DNA from: Paracidovorax sp031843945
GTDB lineage: Bacteria; Pseudomonadota; Gammaproteobacteria; Burkholderiales; Burkholderiaceae_C
DNA length: 64,000 bases
Direction of reading: 5' to 3'
Assembly: GCF_031843945.1 (NCBI RefSeq)
Contig: NZ_JAVTJJ010000005.1
Coordinates: 1 to 64,000 of the forward strand
Under the pieces are notes generated by a model that ran no database searches, was not told the origin of the DNA, and was given only the letters and a program-made list of their open reading frames with translations. Shown piece after piece: positions 17,398-26,202 of this stretch. Every line of letters starts with the position of its first letter. Within the stretch, counting starts at the first letter, position 1. The position numbers and the translations under genes are program-made.

Positions 17398-18347
17398 ACG
17401 GCGCTTTCCGGCTGCGGTAGTGGCGGCGATAGTGATGGCGGCGGACCGCAGGGCGCGGCGGCATCGGCGTCGGCCACCAGGTCTTCGGCGCCTTCGAGCC
17501 CTTCGCCCAAGCCTTCATCCACGCCCTCGCCCGTTCCCTCGCCCAGCTGCGCCTGCGCGGGCTCGCCCTGCGCGCGCATCGGCGTGGCCTTGCACAGCGT
17601 CATCCACACGGCAAAGGGCAGCGTGCAGCGGGCGTGGCGCGCGGGGCGCAGCAACTCGAAACGGCTGGCACTGCCCTCCTCCAGCCCGCCGTGCAGCACC
17701 CACACGCCGAACTGCTCGGGGATCTCGTCGGCCGTGGCAATGCCTGCGGGAAATACGTAATAGCACTCCTCGCACAGCCACTGGTACGCCTGGCGTTTGT
17801 CGGCATGTCGCAGGTCGGACAGCAGGTCTGCCCGGCTGGCTTTCACCTCATGCACCATGGGTTGCAGATAGGCCGACACGCTGGTGTTGCGCACCGAAAA
17901 AAGATCGGGCCGCGCCATGCGCCAGACCTGCGCGGCACGCGGCGCGGTGGACGGTGCCGCCTCTTCATCGGCCCAGAGCGTGGGTGCGCCGGCCAGCGCG
18001 GTGGCCGGCACCGCGCCTGCCGGGGCCACCGGCGCTGCCAACGCGGCGCGCAGCGAAAGCTCTCGCCACACGATGCGCCCGGCGCCCAGCAGATGTTCGG
18101 CAAAGCGCTCCGCCAGCCGGTCGTGCGCCGACAGCGCCCGCAGCCCGCGCTGGCGCGCCTGGGCCAGCAGGGTGATGCCGGCATCGGTCAGGCGCAGCAC
18201 CTCGTGGCCTTCGCACGTGGTGTGCTGCGCCACCAGCCGGGCGGCCAGCAGGTCGATCTCGATAGCGTCCTTGCAGGGCCAGCCGGCAGAGCGCCAGATC
18301 TGCATCAAACGGGTGCGGTGGGTACGGGTGGGTTGGAAGTCCGGCAT
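17394..18347 (-). CDS. MmcB-like PD-(D/E)XK nuclease with N-terminal winged-helix region
   Basis: This 317-residue protein has an N-terminal segment (about 1-65) that reads as a winged helix, ending in a leucine-rich helix (LRLTDAGITLLAQA). The central part carries a PD-(D/E)XK signature: E96, D148 (RPDLFSV), E167-V-K169 (VHEVKASRADLL), then a C-terminal beta/alpha half including CEECYYVFPAG. This matches the MmcB/DUF-type DNA-repair nuclease family. The last 60 residues are acidic and Gly/Pro-rich. The downstream helicase starts inside the stop codon (GTGA), so the products are probably made together and may act in one complex. Confidence 0.72.
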   Translation of the reverse strand: MPDFQPTRTHRTRLMQIWRSAGWPCKDAIEIDLLAARLVAQHTTCEGHEVLRLTDAGITLLAQARQRGLRALSAHDRLAERFAEHLLGAGRIVWRELSLRAALAAPVAPAGAVPATALAGAPTLWADEEAAPSTAPRAAQVWRMARPDLFSVRNTSVSAYLQPMVHEVKASRADLLSDLRHADKRQAYQWLCEECYYVFPAGIATADEIPEQFGVWVLHGGLEEGSASRFELLRPARHARCTLPFAVWMTLCKATPMRAQGEPAQAQLGEGTGEGVDEGLGEGLEGAEDLVADADAAAPCGPPPSLSPPLPQPESAV

Positions 18348-18517
18348 GAACCACTGATTATAAAAACAGTGGCTTGACCGGAGCCGGGCAAAGGCCATGC
18401 GCCCGTGTCCGACACGCAGGGCGCGCGGGGCGCTACGCAGCGTGCCTGTGCGACGCGATACGGTGGGTGCCTGTTCCAGTTCCAGCCGGTTTGCGCCGAA
18501 GCCACGCCACGCTGCCC

Positions 18518-19837
18518 ATGCCTTTGAACTTGCCCAAGCACCTGTCATCGACACCCCCATTCCATGCCGTGCGCCCTGCCCTAGCGGCCTTGGCGATGGC
18601 CGCGCTGCCGTGCCTGCCGCCCGGAGCATTCGCCCAGGCGCCCTCGCCTTCGTCCCCTTCACCGCAGTGGCAAAGCGCGCCAGCGCCTACCCAGCGCCCG
18701 GCAGCGTGGGCGCGTGCAATGCACCGTGAGCTGGAACGCGCCGTGGCCGCCGGCGCCACGCCCTTCGGCGTGTATGTGCGCGACCTGAACACCGGCGAGG
18801 CGATGTCTTTTCACGCGGGCGAGCGCTGGTACCTCGCCTCGTCCGTCAAGGTGCCCGTGGCCGTTGCCGTGCTGCGCGGCGTGGAGCGCGGCGCGTTCAC
18901 GCTCGACACGCCCTTGACCCTGCGCGAGGCCGATTACGTGGACGGCGCCGGCCCCGCCAAGCGCCAGCCGGTGGGCTCGGCCCTGACGGTGCGCTGGCTG
19001 CTCGAACAGATGATCATCTACAGCGACAACACCGCCACCGACATGCTGATCGGCCTGGTCGGCCAGCCGGCCGTGAACGCCGTGGCGCAAGAGGCCGTAC
19101 CCGGCGGGCTCGACCGCATTACCACGCTGGCCGACGTGCGGCGCCACGCCTACAGCCAGCTCACGCCCGAGGCCGTGCACCTGTCGGGCAGCGACTTTCT
19201 CACGCTGAAAGCCCAGCGTGGCGACCGCGAGGTGAAGGAAACGCTGGCGCGCCTGGTGCGCGTGCCCACCGCCAGCCTGGCGCCCATCGGCGTGGGCGAT
19301 GCGTTCGAGGCCTACTACGCCACCGGCCTCAATTCCGGCCGACTCGATGCGTACGGCGAGCTGCTGGCGCAACTGGTCCAAGGCCGGCTGCTGAACGCCG
19401 CGCACACGCGCTACCTGCTGGACGTGATGGAACGCGTGAAGACCGGCCCGCAGCGCATCAAGGCGGGCCTGCCCAGCGGCACGCGCTTTGCCCACAAAAC
19501 CGGCACGCAGCGCGCGCGCACCTGCGATTCCGGCCTGGTCACCTTCGCGCCATCGTCGCAGCACACACGCGATGCGCGCGTCATCGTCGTGGCCTGCACG
19601 CGGGGCGAACTCTCCACCACCCGGTCCGACCGCACGTTGCGCCAGGTCGGTATCGCGCTGTGCCAGTCCGGTCTGCTGTCCCACGGAAAACCCCATGAAC
19701 CACCCTGCCAAACCGTGCCAGCTCTCACCCAGCGCGCCCCGCCCGACGCCCTGCCCATGCCCGCCGTCACGGGCCGCACGGGCCCTGCCCCTGGCCCTGG
19801 CGTTATTGACGACGATCTGCGCGGCGACGAGCCCTGA
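18518..19837 (+). CDS. Beta-lactamase-fold serine hydrolase, first of tandem pair
   Basis: This 439-residue exported protein has a signal peptide (to about residue 40, PGAFAQ) and a class A beta-lactamase/transpeptidase fold: SxxK at S108-SVK111, SDN at 169-171, and HKTGT in the C-terminal third. I see no clear class A ExxLN motif, so beta-lactam hydrolysis is uncertain; a cell-wall or esterase role is possible. The final 45 or so residues, Pro-rich after GIALCQSGLLS, overlap the next gene's start by 143 bases and look like an unselected tail. Start ATG 18518. It is divergent from the MmcB-like gene. Confidence 0.82.
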   Translation: MPLNLPKHLSSTPPFHAVRPALAALAMAALPCLPPGAFAQAPSPSSPSPQWQSAPAPTQRPAAWARAMHRELERAVAAGATPFGVYVRDLNTGEAMSFHAGERWYLASSVKVPVAVAVLRGVERGAFTLDTPLTLREADYVDGAGPAKRQPVGSALTVRWLLEQMIIYSDNTATDMLIGLVGQPAVNAVAQEAVPGGLDRITTLADVRRHAYSQLTPEAVHLSGSDFLTLKAQRGDREVKETLARLVRVPTASLAPIGVGDAFEAYYATGLNSGRLDAYGELLAQLVQGRLLNAAHTRYLLDVMERVKTGPQRIKAGLPSGTRFAHKTGTQRARTCDSGLVTFAPSSQHTRDARVIVVACTRGELSTTRSDRTLRQVGIALCQSGLLSHGKPHEPPCQTVPALTQRAPPDALPMPAVTGRTGPAPGPGVIDDDLRGDEP

Positions 19838-20888
19838 CGCCGCGCTGGCGCAGCAGCAGCCAGCGCAACAGAAAGCGCCGCAGACGACGGCGGCCGCCTT
19901 GAGCGCACCGGGCGCCTGGGTGGCCGCCATGCGCCAGCAGGTCGAGCGCATCGAGCGCGACACGCCCGGCCAGTTGGGTGTGTACGTCAAGCGGCTGGAC
20001 ACCGGCGAAGTCTTCGCCCACCAGGCCGACCGGCCCTGGTATCTGGCATCGTCCGCCAAGCTGCCGATCGCCATCGCCGTGCTGCGGGAGGTGGAGCAAG
20101 GCCGCCTGCGCATGGACCAGGAAGTGGTGGTGCAGGAAGGCGACAAGGTCGACGGATCGGGCGGCGTGGTGTGGCAAGACAACGGCACGCGCCACGACGT
20201 GAAAGACCTATTGCGCCGCATGCTGATGGAAAGCGACAACACCGCCGCCAACATGCTGATGCGCACTGCCGGCCAGGACGGCATCGCCCAGCGCGCCCGC
20301 GCCCTGCTGGGCGCCGGCGCCGGCCGCATCACCGACTTTGCCGAGGTGCGCTATGGCGTCTATACCGAATTCAGCCCCGACGCGCGCAAGCTGTCGCACA
20401 CCGACCTGGTGCGCATCGCCGGCGCCCCCATGGGCCCGCGCCGCGTGCAGGCGCTGGCCCGCGCGCTGGACGTGCCGCAAAAGTCGCTGCAGGTGCAGAC
20501 CATGGAAGAAGCGTACGCGCGCTTTTACCGCCGGGGCGACAACACCGCGTCGCTGGTGGCCTATGGCGGCCTGCTGGAAAACCTGGTGCGCGGCAAGCTG
20601 CTGAACGCCGAACACCAGCAATTGCTCTACAAGGATTTGAAGTTCGACACCTACGACGCGTACCGGCTCGAAGCCGGCCTGCCGCGCACCGTGCGCTTCA
20701 TCCACAAGACCGGCACGCAGTTTCAGCGTGCCTGCCACATGGGCGTGATCGACCCGCAGGACGGTGGGCAGCGCGCGATCATCGTGGCCACCTGTGCTGA
20801 GGGGCTGGACGAACAGAAGCAGGCCGGACGCGCCTTCGAATCGCTGGGCCGCGCCATCACGCAGACCGCGCTGAAGGCGCGCGGGTGA
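19695..20888 (+). CDS. Beta-lactamase-fold serine hydrolase, second of tandem pair
   Basis: This 397-residue paralogue of the preceding gene has a signal peptide (to about residue 52, DAALAQ) after a longer N-region, SxxK at S119-SAK122, SDN at 180-182 and HKTGT near residue 340. The fold and spacing match the first copy (both have a 'WYLASS' segment before the active serine), indicating an old duplication. The class A glutamate motif is again unclear. The start lies 143 bases inside the 3' end of the upstream gene in another frame; no earlier in-frame start gives a signal peptide. Repeat copy C follows after 20 bp. Confidence 0.82.
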   Translation: MNHPAKPCQLSPSAPRPTPCPCPPSRAARALPLALALLTTICAATSPDAALAQQQPAQQKAPQTTAAALSAPGAWVAAMRQQVERIERDTPGQLGVYVKRLDTGEVFAHQADRPWYLASSAKLPIAIAVLREVEQGRLRMDQEVVVQEGDKVDGSGGVVWQDNGTRHDVKDLLRRMLMESDNTAANMLMRTAGQDGIAQRARALLGAGAGRITDFAEVRYGVYTEFSPDARKLSHTDLVRIAGAPMGPRRVQALARALDVPQKSLQVQTMEEAYARFYRRGDNTASLVAYGGLLENLVRGKLLNAEHQQLLYKDLKFDTYDAYRLEAGLPRTVRFIHKTGTQFQRACHMGVIDPQDGGQRAIIVATCAEGLDEQKQAGRAFESLGRAITQTALKARG

Positions 20889-20908
20889 CTAGACTTTGGG
20901 TGTTTTTG

Positions 20909-20957
20909 GCCTCTAGCGCTTATCAATCAAGCGCTGATAGCTATAAATATGATAGCA
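20909..20957 (+). repeat. Two-stem intergenic repeat, copy C
   Basis: TAGCGCTT...AAGCGCT is followed by AGCTAT...GATAGCA. It lies downstream of the second hydrolase, in the sense direction. Confidence 0.85.
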
Positions 20958-21000
20958 AAATGACTGGGGCGGCCGGCGCGCCCGCACGGCCTTCCATGCA

Positions 21001-21474
21001 TCAATGGTGATGGCCATGGCCGCCATGCACGTGGCGGTGGGCAATCTCTTCCGGCGTGGCGGCGCGTACTTCCGTCACCTTGGCGGCAAAGCGCAGCGCG
21101 TGCCCGGCCAGCGGGTGGTTGCCGTCCAGGTGCACTTCGGGGCCCTTGATCTTGACCACGTTGAACACCGCCGGCTGGCCGTCATCGGCCACGCCGCGCA
21201 ACTGGCCGCCCACCTTCACACCGGGCGGAAATTCGCTCTTCGGAATGGTGCGCACCAGGCTCTCGTCACGCTCGCCGAAGGCATCGGCCACGGCCAGATC
21301 CACGGTGGCTGCATGGCCCACCGACTGGCCTTCCAGTGCTGCTTCCACCTTGGCGAACAGGTTGTCGTAGCCGCCATGCAGATAGGCCACGTCGCCTGAA
21401 TCCAGCGGTTTGCCGGTGGCGGGATCGGTGATCTTGTAGCTCAGGGTGACGGCGGTGTCCTTGGTGATGTTCAT
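21001..21474 (-). CDS. slyD: SlyD-type FKBP peptidyl-prolyl isomerase / metallochaperone
   Basis: This 157-residue protein begins with the SlyD FKBP half (VTLSYKITDPATGKPLDSG), followed by the inserted-flap chaperone domain (about residues 68-120) and the return of the FKBP domain (HPLAGHALRFAAKVTEVR). The C-terminus is histidine-rich (HRHVHGGHGHHH), the short Ni/Zn-binding tail seen in SlyD proteins; E. coli SlyD has a longer one. It catalyses prolyl isomerisation, assists folding and can hand nickel to hydrogenases. Start ATG 21474. It ends 44 bp from repeat copy C and is convergent with the hydrolase pair. Confidence 0.9.
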   Translation of the reverse strand: MNITKDTAVTLSYKITDPATGKPLDSGDVAYLHGGYDNLFAKVEAALEGQSVGHAATVDLAVADAFGERDESLVRTIPKSEFPPGVKVGGQLRGVADDGQPAVFNVVKIKGPEVHLDGNHPLAGHALRFAAKVTEVRAATPEEIAHRHVHGGHGHHH

Positions 21475-21681
21475 GCGAGCGGGCTCCAAAAAGCTGAAGA
21501 GACAGGGCGTGCGCAGCGGTGCGCCCGTGCGGCCAAAACGACATTGTCCGCGATGCGGCGGCGGTGCAGCAGGGCGCTGGCAGCGCTTTCCGCGCCGGCC
21601 AAGTCGCACGGCGAGTGCCTCTAGCCGCTCAGCCGGGCGGGCCGATTCCCAGCTGCCGACTGCAGCGGCAGGCCTGCGGGC

Positions 21682-22755
21682 TCAGGCCTGGGCAGGCACT
21701 TCGTCCGCCTCGGCCCCCGGCCGCCGCGCAAAGCGACGCGGGTCGCGGCCATGCACCGGCGCCGCGTCGCCCCAGGGCCAGCCGCCGAATTCGGTGCGGC
21801 GGTAGTCCTGCAGCGCCTGGGCGATTTCCTGCTGCGTGTTCATCACGAAGGGGCCGTATTGCACGACGGGCTCGTTCAGCGGGCGGCCCTGCAGCAGCAG
21901 GAATTCGGCTTCTTGCGTGCCCGCGTTCACGATCACGGCATCGTCGCCTGCGCGCAGCTCCAGCGCGGCGTGGCCAGTGGCCTGGCCGGCCACGGTGACA
22001 CCGTCGCCCGCGAAGTAATAGAGCATGCGGCGCGTGCCTTCGCCAGCGGCGGCGGGCAGCGTCCAGCGGGCGCCGGGTTCCATGCGGATGGTCCAGATGG
22101 CGATGTCCGATTCCGCCTGCGCAGCCCAGGAGCCGGGTGGCGGCGCCAGCGGCGCAGCGCTGCCCAGACGACCGGCGACCACGGCGACGTGGGTGGCGGG
22201 GCCGTTGCCATCGCCATCGCCCAGAGCCAGGCGCGGAATGCTCTCCGACCAGAACATGGTGAAGTGCGGCGCCACCATCTTCTGGCGCGCGGGCAGGTTC
22301 AGCCAGATCTGGAACAGCTCCAGCGGGTTGGGCCGGCTGGCATCGAGCAGCGGGAACATCTCCGCATGCACCACGCCGCTGCCGGCCGTGAGCCACTGCA
22401 CATCGCCCTGGCCGAAGCGCGCGGCGGCGCCCAGCGAATCGCTGTGGTCGATCAGCCCTTCACGCACGATGGTCACGGTCTCGAACCCACGGTGTGGGTG
22501 CGGCGGAAAGCCGGGCACCACGTCGCCGTGGTACATGCTCCAGCCGTCCTTGCCGGAGAAGTCCTGCCCGATCTGCCGCCCGGCGAGCGAGGCTTGCGGC
22601 CCCAGCGCGTCGTTGCCGGCGGGGTAGGCGTCGTCGTGGTGGGCGCAGAAAAGGAACGGGTCGAGCGTGGGCCAGAGCCCGCCCAGCGGCTGGCTGGACA
22701 GGATGGTGGCGGCTGCGGAAGAGGGCGAGGAAGTGGTTGCGGTGGTGGATGTCAT
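21682..22755 (-). CDS. Pirin family protein
   Basis: This 357-residue bicupin is of the pirin family. The N-terminal cupin has the metal-binding signature HPHRGFETVT and the later HAEM that completes the 3-His/1-Glu site. The C-terminal cupin is followed by the typical ending (EFLLLQGRPLNEPVVQYGPFVMNTQQEI...DYRRTEFGGWPW). Bacterial pirins have been described as quercetinases or regulators; which applies here is unknown. In-frame ATGs at 22800 and 22809 are possible; 22755 is chosen because the intervening residues have no family similarity. Confidence 0.88.
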   Translation of the reverse strand: MTSTTATTSSPSSAAATILSSQPLGGLWPTLDPFLFCAHHDDAYPAGNDALGPQASLAGRQIGQDFSGKDGWSMYHGDVVPGFPPHPHRGFETVTIVREGLIDHSDSLGAAARFGQGDVQWLTAGSGVVHAEMFPLLDASRPNPLELFQIWLNLPARQKMVAPHFTMFWSESIPRLALGDGDGNGPATHVAVVAGRLGSAAPLAPPPGSWAAQAESDIAIWTIRMEPGARWTLPAAAGEGTRRMLYYFAGDGVTVAGQATGHAALELRAGDDAVIVNAGTQEAEFLLLQGRPLNEPVVQYGPFVMNTQQEIAQALQDYRRTEFGGWPWGDAAPVHGRDPRRFARRPGAEADEVPAQA

Positions 22756-22903
22756 GGCGTCGGCGTCCTGTTCGGTGGGGGCCTGCACACGGCGGGCCAT
22801 GCCGAGCATATGGGGCTGCCGGCAACTGGGTACCAGTGCCCGCGCGCGCAACGCTGCGGTGCAGCCATGGAACAGTGCGATAAACGGAATTTGAATGAAA
22901 TCA

Positions 22904-22953
22904 GCCGCTGGCGCTTGTCCATCAAGCGCTTGCAGCTATCAATTCAATAGTAA
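22904..22953 (+). repeat. Two-stem intergenic repeat, copy D
   Basis: GGCGCTT...AAGCGCTT is followed by AGCTAT...ATAG. This copy lies between divergent genes (pirin and mnmA), so it sits in a promoter region rather than after a gene. Confidence 0.8.
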
Positions 22954-23020
22954 GTGGTCTGACTGGCGCCGGAGCCCCCACGCCGGCAGCCGCCAGGCAC
23001 CACGGGGATAATCCTGCCCC

Positions 23021-24133
23021 ATGAACAGCAAGCAACGGGTCGTGGTCGGGTTGTCGGGTGGAGTCGATTCCGCGGTCACCGCGCACCTGCTCAAAGCAAT
23101 GGGGCACGAGGTCGTCGGCATCTTCATGAAGAACTGGGAAGACGACGACGACAGCGAATACTGCTCGTCCAACATCGACTTCGTCGATGCCGCCGCCGTG
23201 GCCGACGTGCTGGGCATCGAGATCGAGCACGTCAATTTCGCCGCCGACTACAAGGACCGCGTGTTCGCCGAATTCCTGCGCGAATACCAGGCCGGCCGCA
23301 CGCCCAACCCCGATGTCCTCTGCAACGCCGAGATCAAGTTCAAAGCCTTTTTGGACCACGCCATGCGCCTGGGCGCCGAGAAGATCGCCACCGGCCATTA
23401 CGCCCGGGTGCGGCAAAACCCGGTGACGGGCCTGTTCGAGCTGCTCAAGGGGCTGGATGCGTCCAAGGACCAGAGCTACTTTCTGCACCGGCTGAACCAG
23501 GCGCAGCTGAGCAAGACGCTGTTCCCGGTGGGCGAGCTGCACAAGACCGAGGTACGCCGCATCGCCGAAGAGATCGGCCTGCCGAACGCGAAGAAGAAGG
23601 ATTCGACCGGCATCTGCTTCATCGGCGAGCGGCCGTTCCGCGAATTTCTCAACCGCTACATCCAGAAAGAGCCCGGCCCCATCAAGGACGAGCGCGGCCG
23701 CGTGCTGGGGCGGCACCAGGGGCTGTCGTTCTACACGCTGGGCCAGCGGCAGGGGCTGGGCATTGGCGGCGTGAAAGAGAAGGGCGCCCAGCGTGGCGCG
23801 GGCGAGCACGCGCCCTGGTTCGTAGCCCGCAAGGAGCTGGAAACGCACACCCTGCGCGTGGTGCAAGGCCACGACCATCCGTGGCTGCAGTCGCACACGC
23901 TGCAGGCGGACGACGCGAGTTGGGTGGCGGGCCACCCACCGGGGACGGGCGCCAGTGCAGCCAAGACCCGCTACCGCCAGCAGGACGCAGCCTGCACCGT
24001 GGCCCGTGCCGACGGAGCAGGGTTTGCGCTGCAATTTCCGGGCGCGCAGTGGGCCGTGACTCCCGGCCAGAGCGCCGTGCTGTACGACGGCGAAGTGTGC
24101 CTGGGCGGCGGCGTCATCGCCAGTTGCAGCTGA
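23021..24133 (+). CDS. mnmA: tRNA 2-thiouridine(34) synthase MnmA
   Basis: This 370-residue tRNA thiolase puts sulfur on U34 of tRNAs for Glu, Gln and Lys. The ATP PP-loop motif is GLSGGVDS (residues 9-16). The catalytic cysteines are in DVLCNAEIKF and STGICFIGER. The conserved FGE-like segment and beta-barrel C-terminus (GQSAVLYDGEVCLGGG) are complete. Length matches the family. It probably has its own promoter, as the upstream gene is divergent; repeat copy D lies in that gap. Confidence 0.97.
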   Translation: MNSKQRVVVGLSGGVDSAVTAHLLKAMGHEVVGIFMKNWEDDDDSEYCSSNIDFVDAAAVADVLGIEIEHVNFAADYKDRVFAEFLREYQAGRTPNPDVLCNAEIKFKAFLDHAMRLGAEKIATGHYARVRQNPVTGLFELLKGLDASKDQSYFLHRLNQAQLSKTLFPVGELHKTEVRRIAEEIGLPNAKKKDSTGICFIGERPFREFLNRYIQKEPGPIKDERGRVLGRHQGLSFYTLGQRQGLGIGGVKEKGAQRGAGEHAPWFVARKELETHTLRVVQGHDHPWLQSHTLQADDASWVAGHPPGTGASAAKTRYRQQDAACTVARADGAGFALQFPGAQWAVTPGQSAVLYDGEVCLGGGVIASCS

Positions 24134-24241
24134 CTCACGCGGCTTCGATGCGCGGCGTTTCGCCGCTCCGATGACGGGACGAGGGCGCGGTGGGTGTCTC
24201 GCATGCGCCTCCATGCCGGGCCAGGCACTGCCTTGACGGGT

Positions 24242-24269
24242 TTGAAATCCATTCAATCCGTCCTAGACT
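24242..24269 (+). promoter_or_regulatory. Candidate sigma-70 promoter of lactate permease
   Basis: TTGAAA and TAGACT are separated by 16 bp in the 271-bp gap after mnmA. They are about 135 bp before the permease start, leaving a long leader. Confidence 0.4.
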
Positions 24270-24404
24270 GAATTTCACGCACGCCATGGAACTTTGTCCG
24301 TAAGGTCGTGCGCTTCGCGTCAGCCAAACCGTCCAGGCTCGCACACGCAACAGAAGACGGGTCCGCCGCGCTTTTCGTTCCCAACCGCACTGGAGACAAA
24401 GCCC

Positions 24405-26066
24405 ATGCCCTGGCAGCAAATCTACGACCCGTTCGGCAACATGATCATCTCCACCGCGCTGGCCGCGATTCCGGTGGTGGTGATGCTGGCCGCGCTGGGC
24501 TTCTTCCACATCAAGGCGCACATCGCGGCCGGCTTGGGGCTGATCGCCGCGCTCATCGTGGCCGTCTTCGCCTATGGCATGCCGGCCGACATGGCGGGCC
24601 GCGCGGCGCTGTACGGCGGCTTCACCGGCCTGCTGCCCATCGGCTGGATCGTGCTGAACATCATCTTTTTGCACCAGCTGACCGAGCAGAACGGCAGCTT
24701 CAAGGTGCTGCAGGATTCGCTCTCGGGCATCACCAGCGACCGGCGCATCCAACTGCTGCTGATCGCCTTCAGCTTCGGCGCGTTCTTCGAAGGCGCGGCG
24801 GGCTTCGGCACCCCGGTGGCCGTGACGGCGGCGATTTTGATCGGGCTGGGCTTTTCGCCGCTGGCCGCGTCGGGACTGTCGCTCATCGCCAACACCGCGC
24901 CGGTGGCCTTCGGGGCGCTGGGCACCCCGGTCATCACCCTGGCCAAGGTGCACGGCTATGACCTCATGGAGGTGACGGCGATGGTCGGACGGCAACTGCC
25001 GTTCTTCTCGCTGCTGGTGCCGTTCTGGCTGATCTGGGCCTTCGCCGGGCGCAAGGGCATGTGGGAGATCTGGCCGGCCATTCTGGTCACGGCCGTGTCG
25101 TTCGCGGTGCCGCAATACCTGGTGTCCAACTTCATCGGCCCCGAACTGGTGGACATCATCGCGGCCATCGTGTCGATGGCGTCGTTGGTCGCGTTTTTGC
25201 GCGTGTGGAAGCCCAAGACGGTGTGGACCTCACCCTCGCTGCGCGGGCGCGACATCAGCGCCGCGGAGGCCAAGCCGCCCCAGCCCGTTGCCCAGCACAC
25301 CCGCGCCGAACTGATGGCCGCATGGATGCCCTGGATCATCCTCTCGGTGTTCGTCTTCATCTGGGGCCTGCCGCCGGTCAAGGCCTGGCTCAACAGCCTG
25401 TTCGCACCGGCCTTCCCCATGGCCGGCCTGCACAACCTGATCGAAAAGGTGCCGCCCGTGGTGCCCCTGCCGACCAAGGAAGGCGCGGTCTACACGCTGA
25501 ACCTGCTGTCGGCCACCGGCACGGCCATCTTGCTGTCGGCGGTGGTCAGCGCCTTCTTGATGAAGTACAACCCCGTCGCCATCGTGCGCACCTTCTTCAA
25601 GACGGTGTGGCTGGTCCGCTTTTCGCTGCTGACCATCGTGCTCATGCTGGCGTTGGGCACGCTCACGCGCTATTCGGGCACCGACACCACGCTGGGCCTG
25701 GCCTTCGCCAACACCGGCGTGTTCTACCCGTTCTTCGGCACGCTGATGGGCTGGCTGGGCGTGGCGCTGACGGGCTCGGACACGGCCTCGAACGTGCTGT
25801 TCGGCGGCATGCAGAAGGTGGCAGCCGAACAACTCGGCCTGTCGCCCAACCTGATGGGCGCGGCCAACAGCTCGGGCGGGGTGATGGGCAAGATGATCGA
25901 CGCGCAGTCCATCGTGGTGGCATCGACCGCCACCCGCTGGTTCAACCACGAAGGCGACATCCTGCGCTACGTGTTCTTCCACTCGATCGCGCTGGCCTGC
26001 CTGGTGGGCCTGTATGTGACGCTGCAGGCGTATGTGTGGCCATTCACGCTGATGGTGATCCACTGA
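24405..26066 (+). CDS. lldP: L-lactate permease
   Basis: This 553-residue integral membrane protein belongs to the lactate permease (LctP) family, which imports L-lactate, D-lactate and glycolate with protons. It has about a dozen membrane segments and the family hallmarks FGAFFEGAAGFGTPVAVTAA and the late SGSDTASNVLFGG-type segment (here TGSDTASNVLFGGMQ) with AANSSGGVMGKMI. ATG 24405 is preceded by GGAGA at a good distance. No lactate dehydrogenase gene is adjacent, so regulation by lactate is not evident. Repeat copy E follows 20 bp after the stop. Confidence 0.95.
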   Translation: MPWQQIYDPFGNMIISTALAAIPVVVMLAALGFFHIKAHIAAGLGLIAALIVAVFAYGMPADMAGRAALYGGFTGLLPIGWIVLNIIFLHQLTEQNGSFKVLQDSLSGITSDRRIQLLLIAFSFGAFFEGAAGFGTPVAVTAAILIGLGFSPLAASGLSLIANTAPVAFGALGTPVITLAKVHGYDLMEVTAMVGRQLPFFSLLVPFWLIWAFAGRKGMWEIWPAILVTAVSFAVPQYLVSNFIGPELVDIIAAIVSMASLVAFLRVWKPKTVWTSPSLRGRDISAAEAKPPQPVAQHTRAELMAAWMPWIILSVFVFIWGLPPVKAWLNSLFAPAFPMAGLHNLIEKVPPVVPLPTKEGAVYTLNLLSATGTAILLSAVVSAFLMKYNPVAIVRTFFKTVWLVRFSLLTIVLMLALGTLTRYSGTDTTLGLAFANTGVFYPFFGTLMGWLGVALTGSDTASNVLFGGMQKVAAEQLGLSPNLMGAANSSGGVMGKMIDAQSIVVASTATRWFNHEGDILRYVFFHSIALACLVGLYVTLQAYVWPFTLMVIH

Positions 26067-26085
26067 GGATATTGAGGCCTTTTTG

Positions 26086-26134
26086 GCCTCTAGCGCTTGA
26101 ATGATAAGCGCTTGTAGCTATCAATTTAGTAGCA
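26086..26134 (+). repeat. Two-stem intergenic repeat, copy E
   Basis: TAGCGCTT...AAGCGCTT is followed by AGCTAT...TAGTAGCA. It is downstream of lldP in the sense direction and directly abuts the minus-strand terminator at 26134. Confidence 0.85.
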
Positions 26135-26167
26135 AAAACACAACGGGCGCCTGGAGCGCCCGTTGTG
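26134..26167 (-). terminator. Rho-independent terminator of the small acidic protein gene
   Basis: A perfect 12-bp stem (CACAACGGGCGC / GCGCCCGTTGTG) has a 5-base loop. On the minus strand it is followed by TTTTT. It ends transcription of the gene whose stop is at 26203. Confidence 0.85.
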
Positions 26168-26202
26168 CTTTGGCGGTCTGCCCTGGCAGGGCCCGCAGCA
26201 TT

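Noticed and set aside
15781..17760. Plus-strand frame of 659 codons opposite the helicase
   Set aside because: The helicase on the minus strand has Walker, DEAH and Fe-S motifs; this frame has none.
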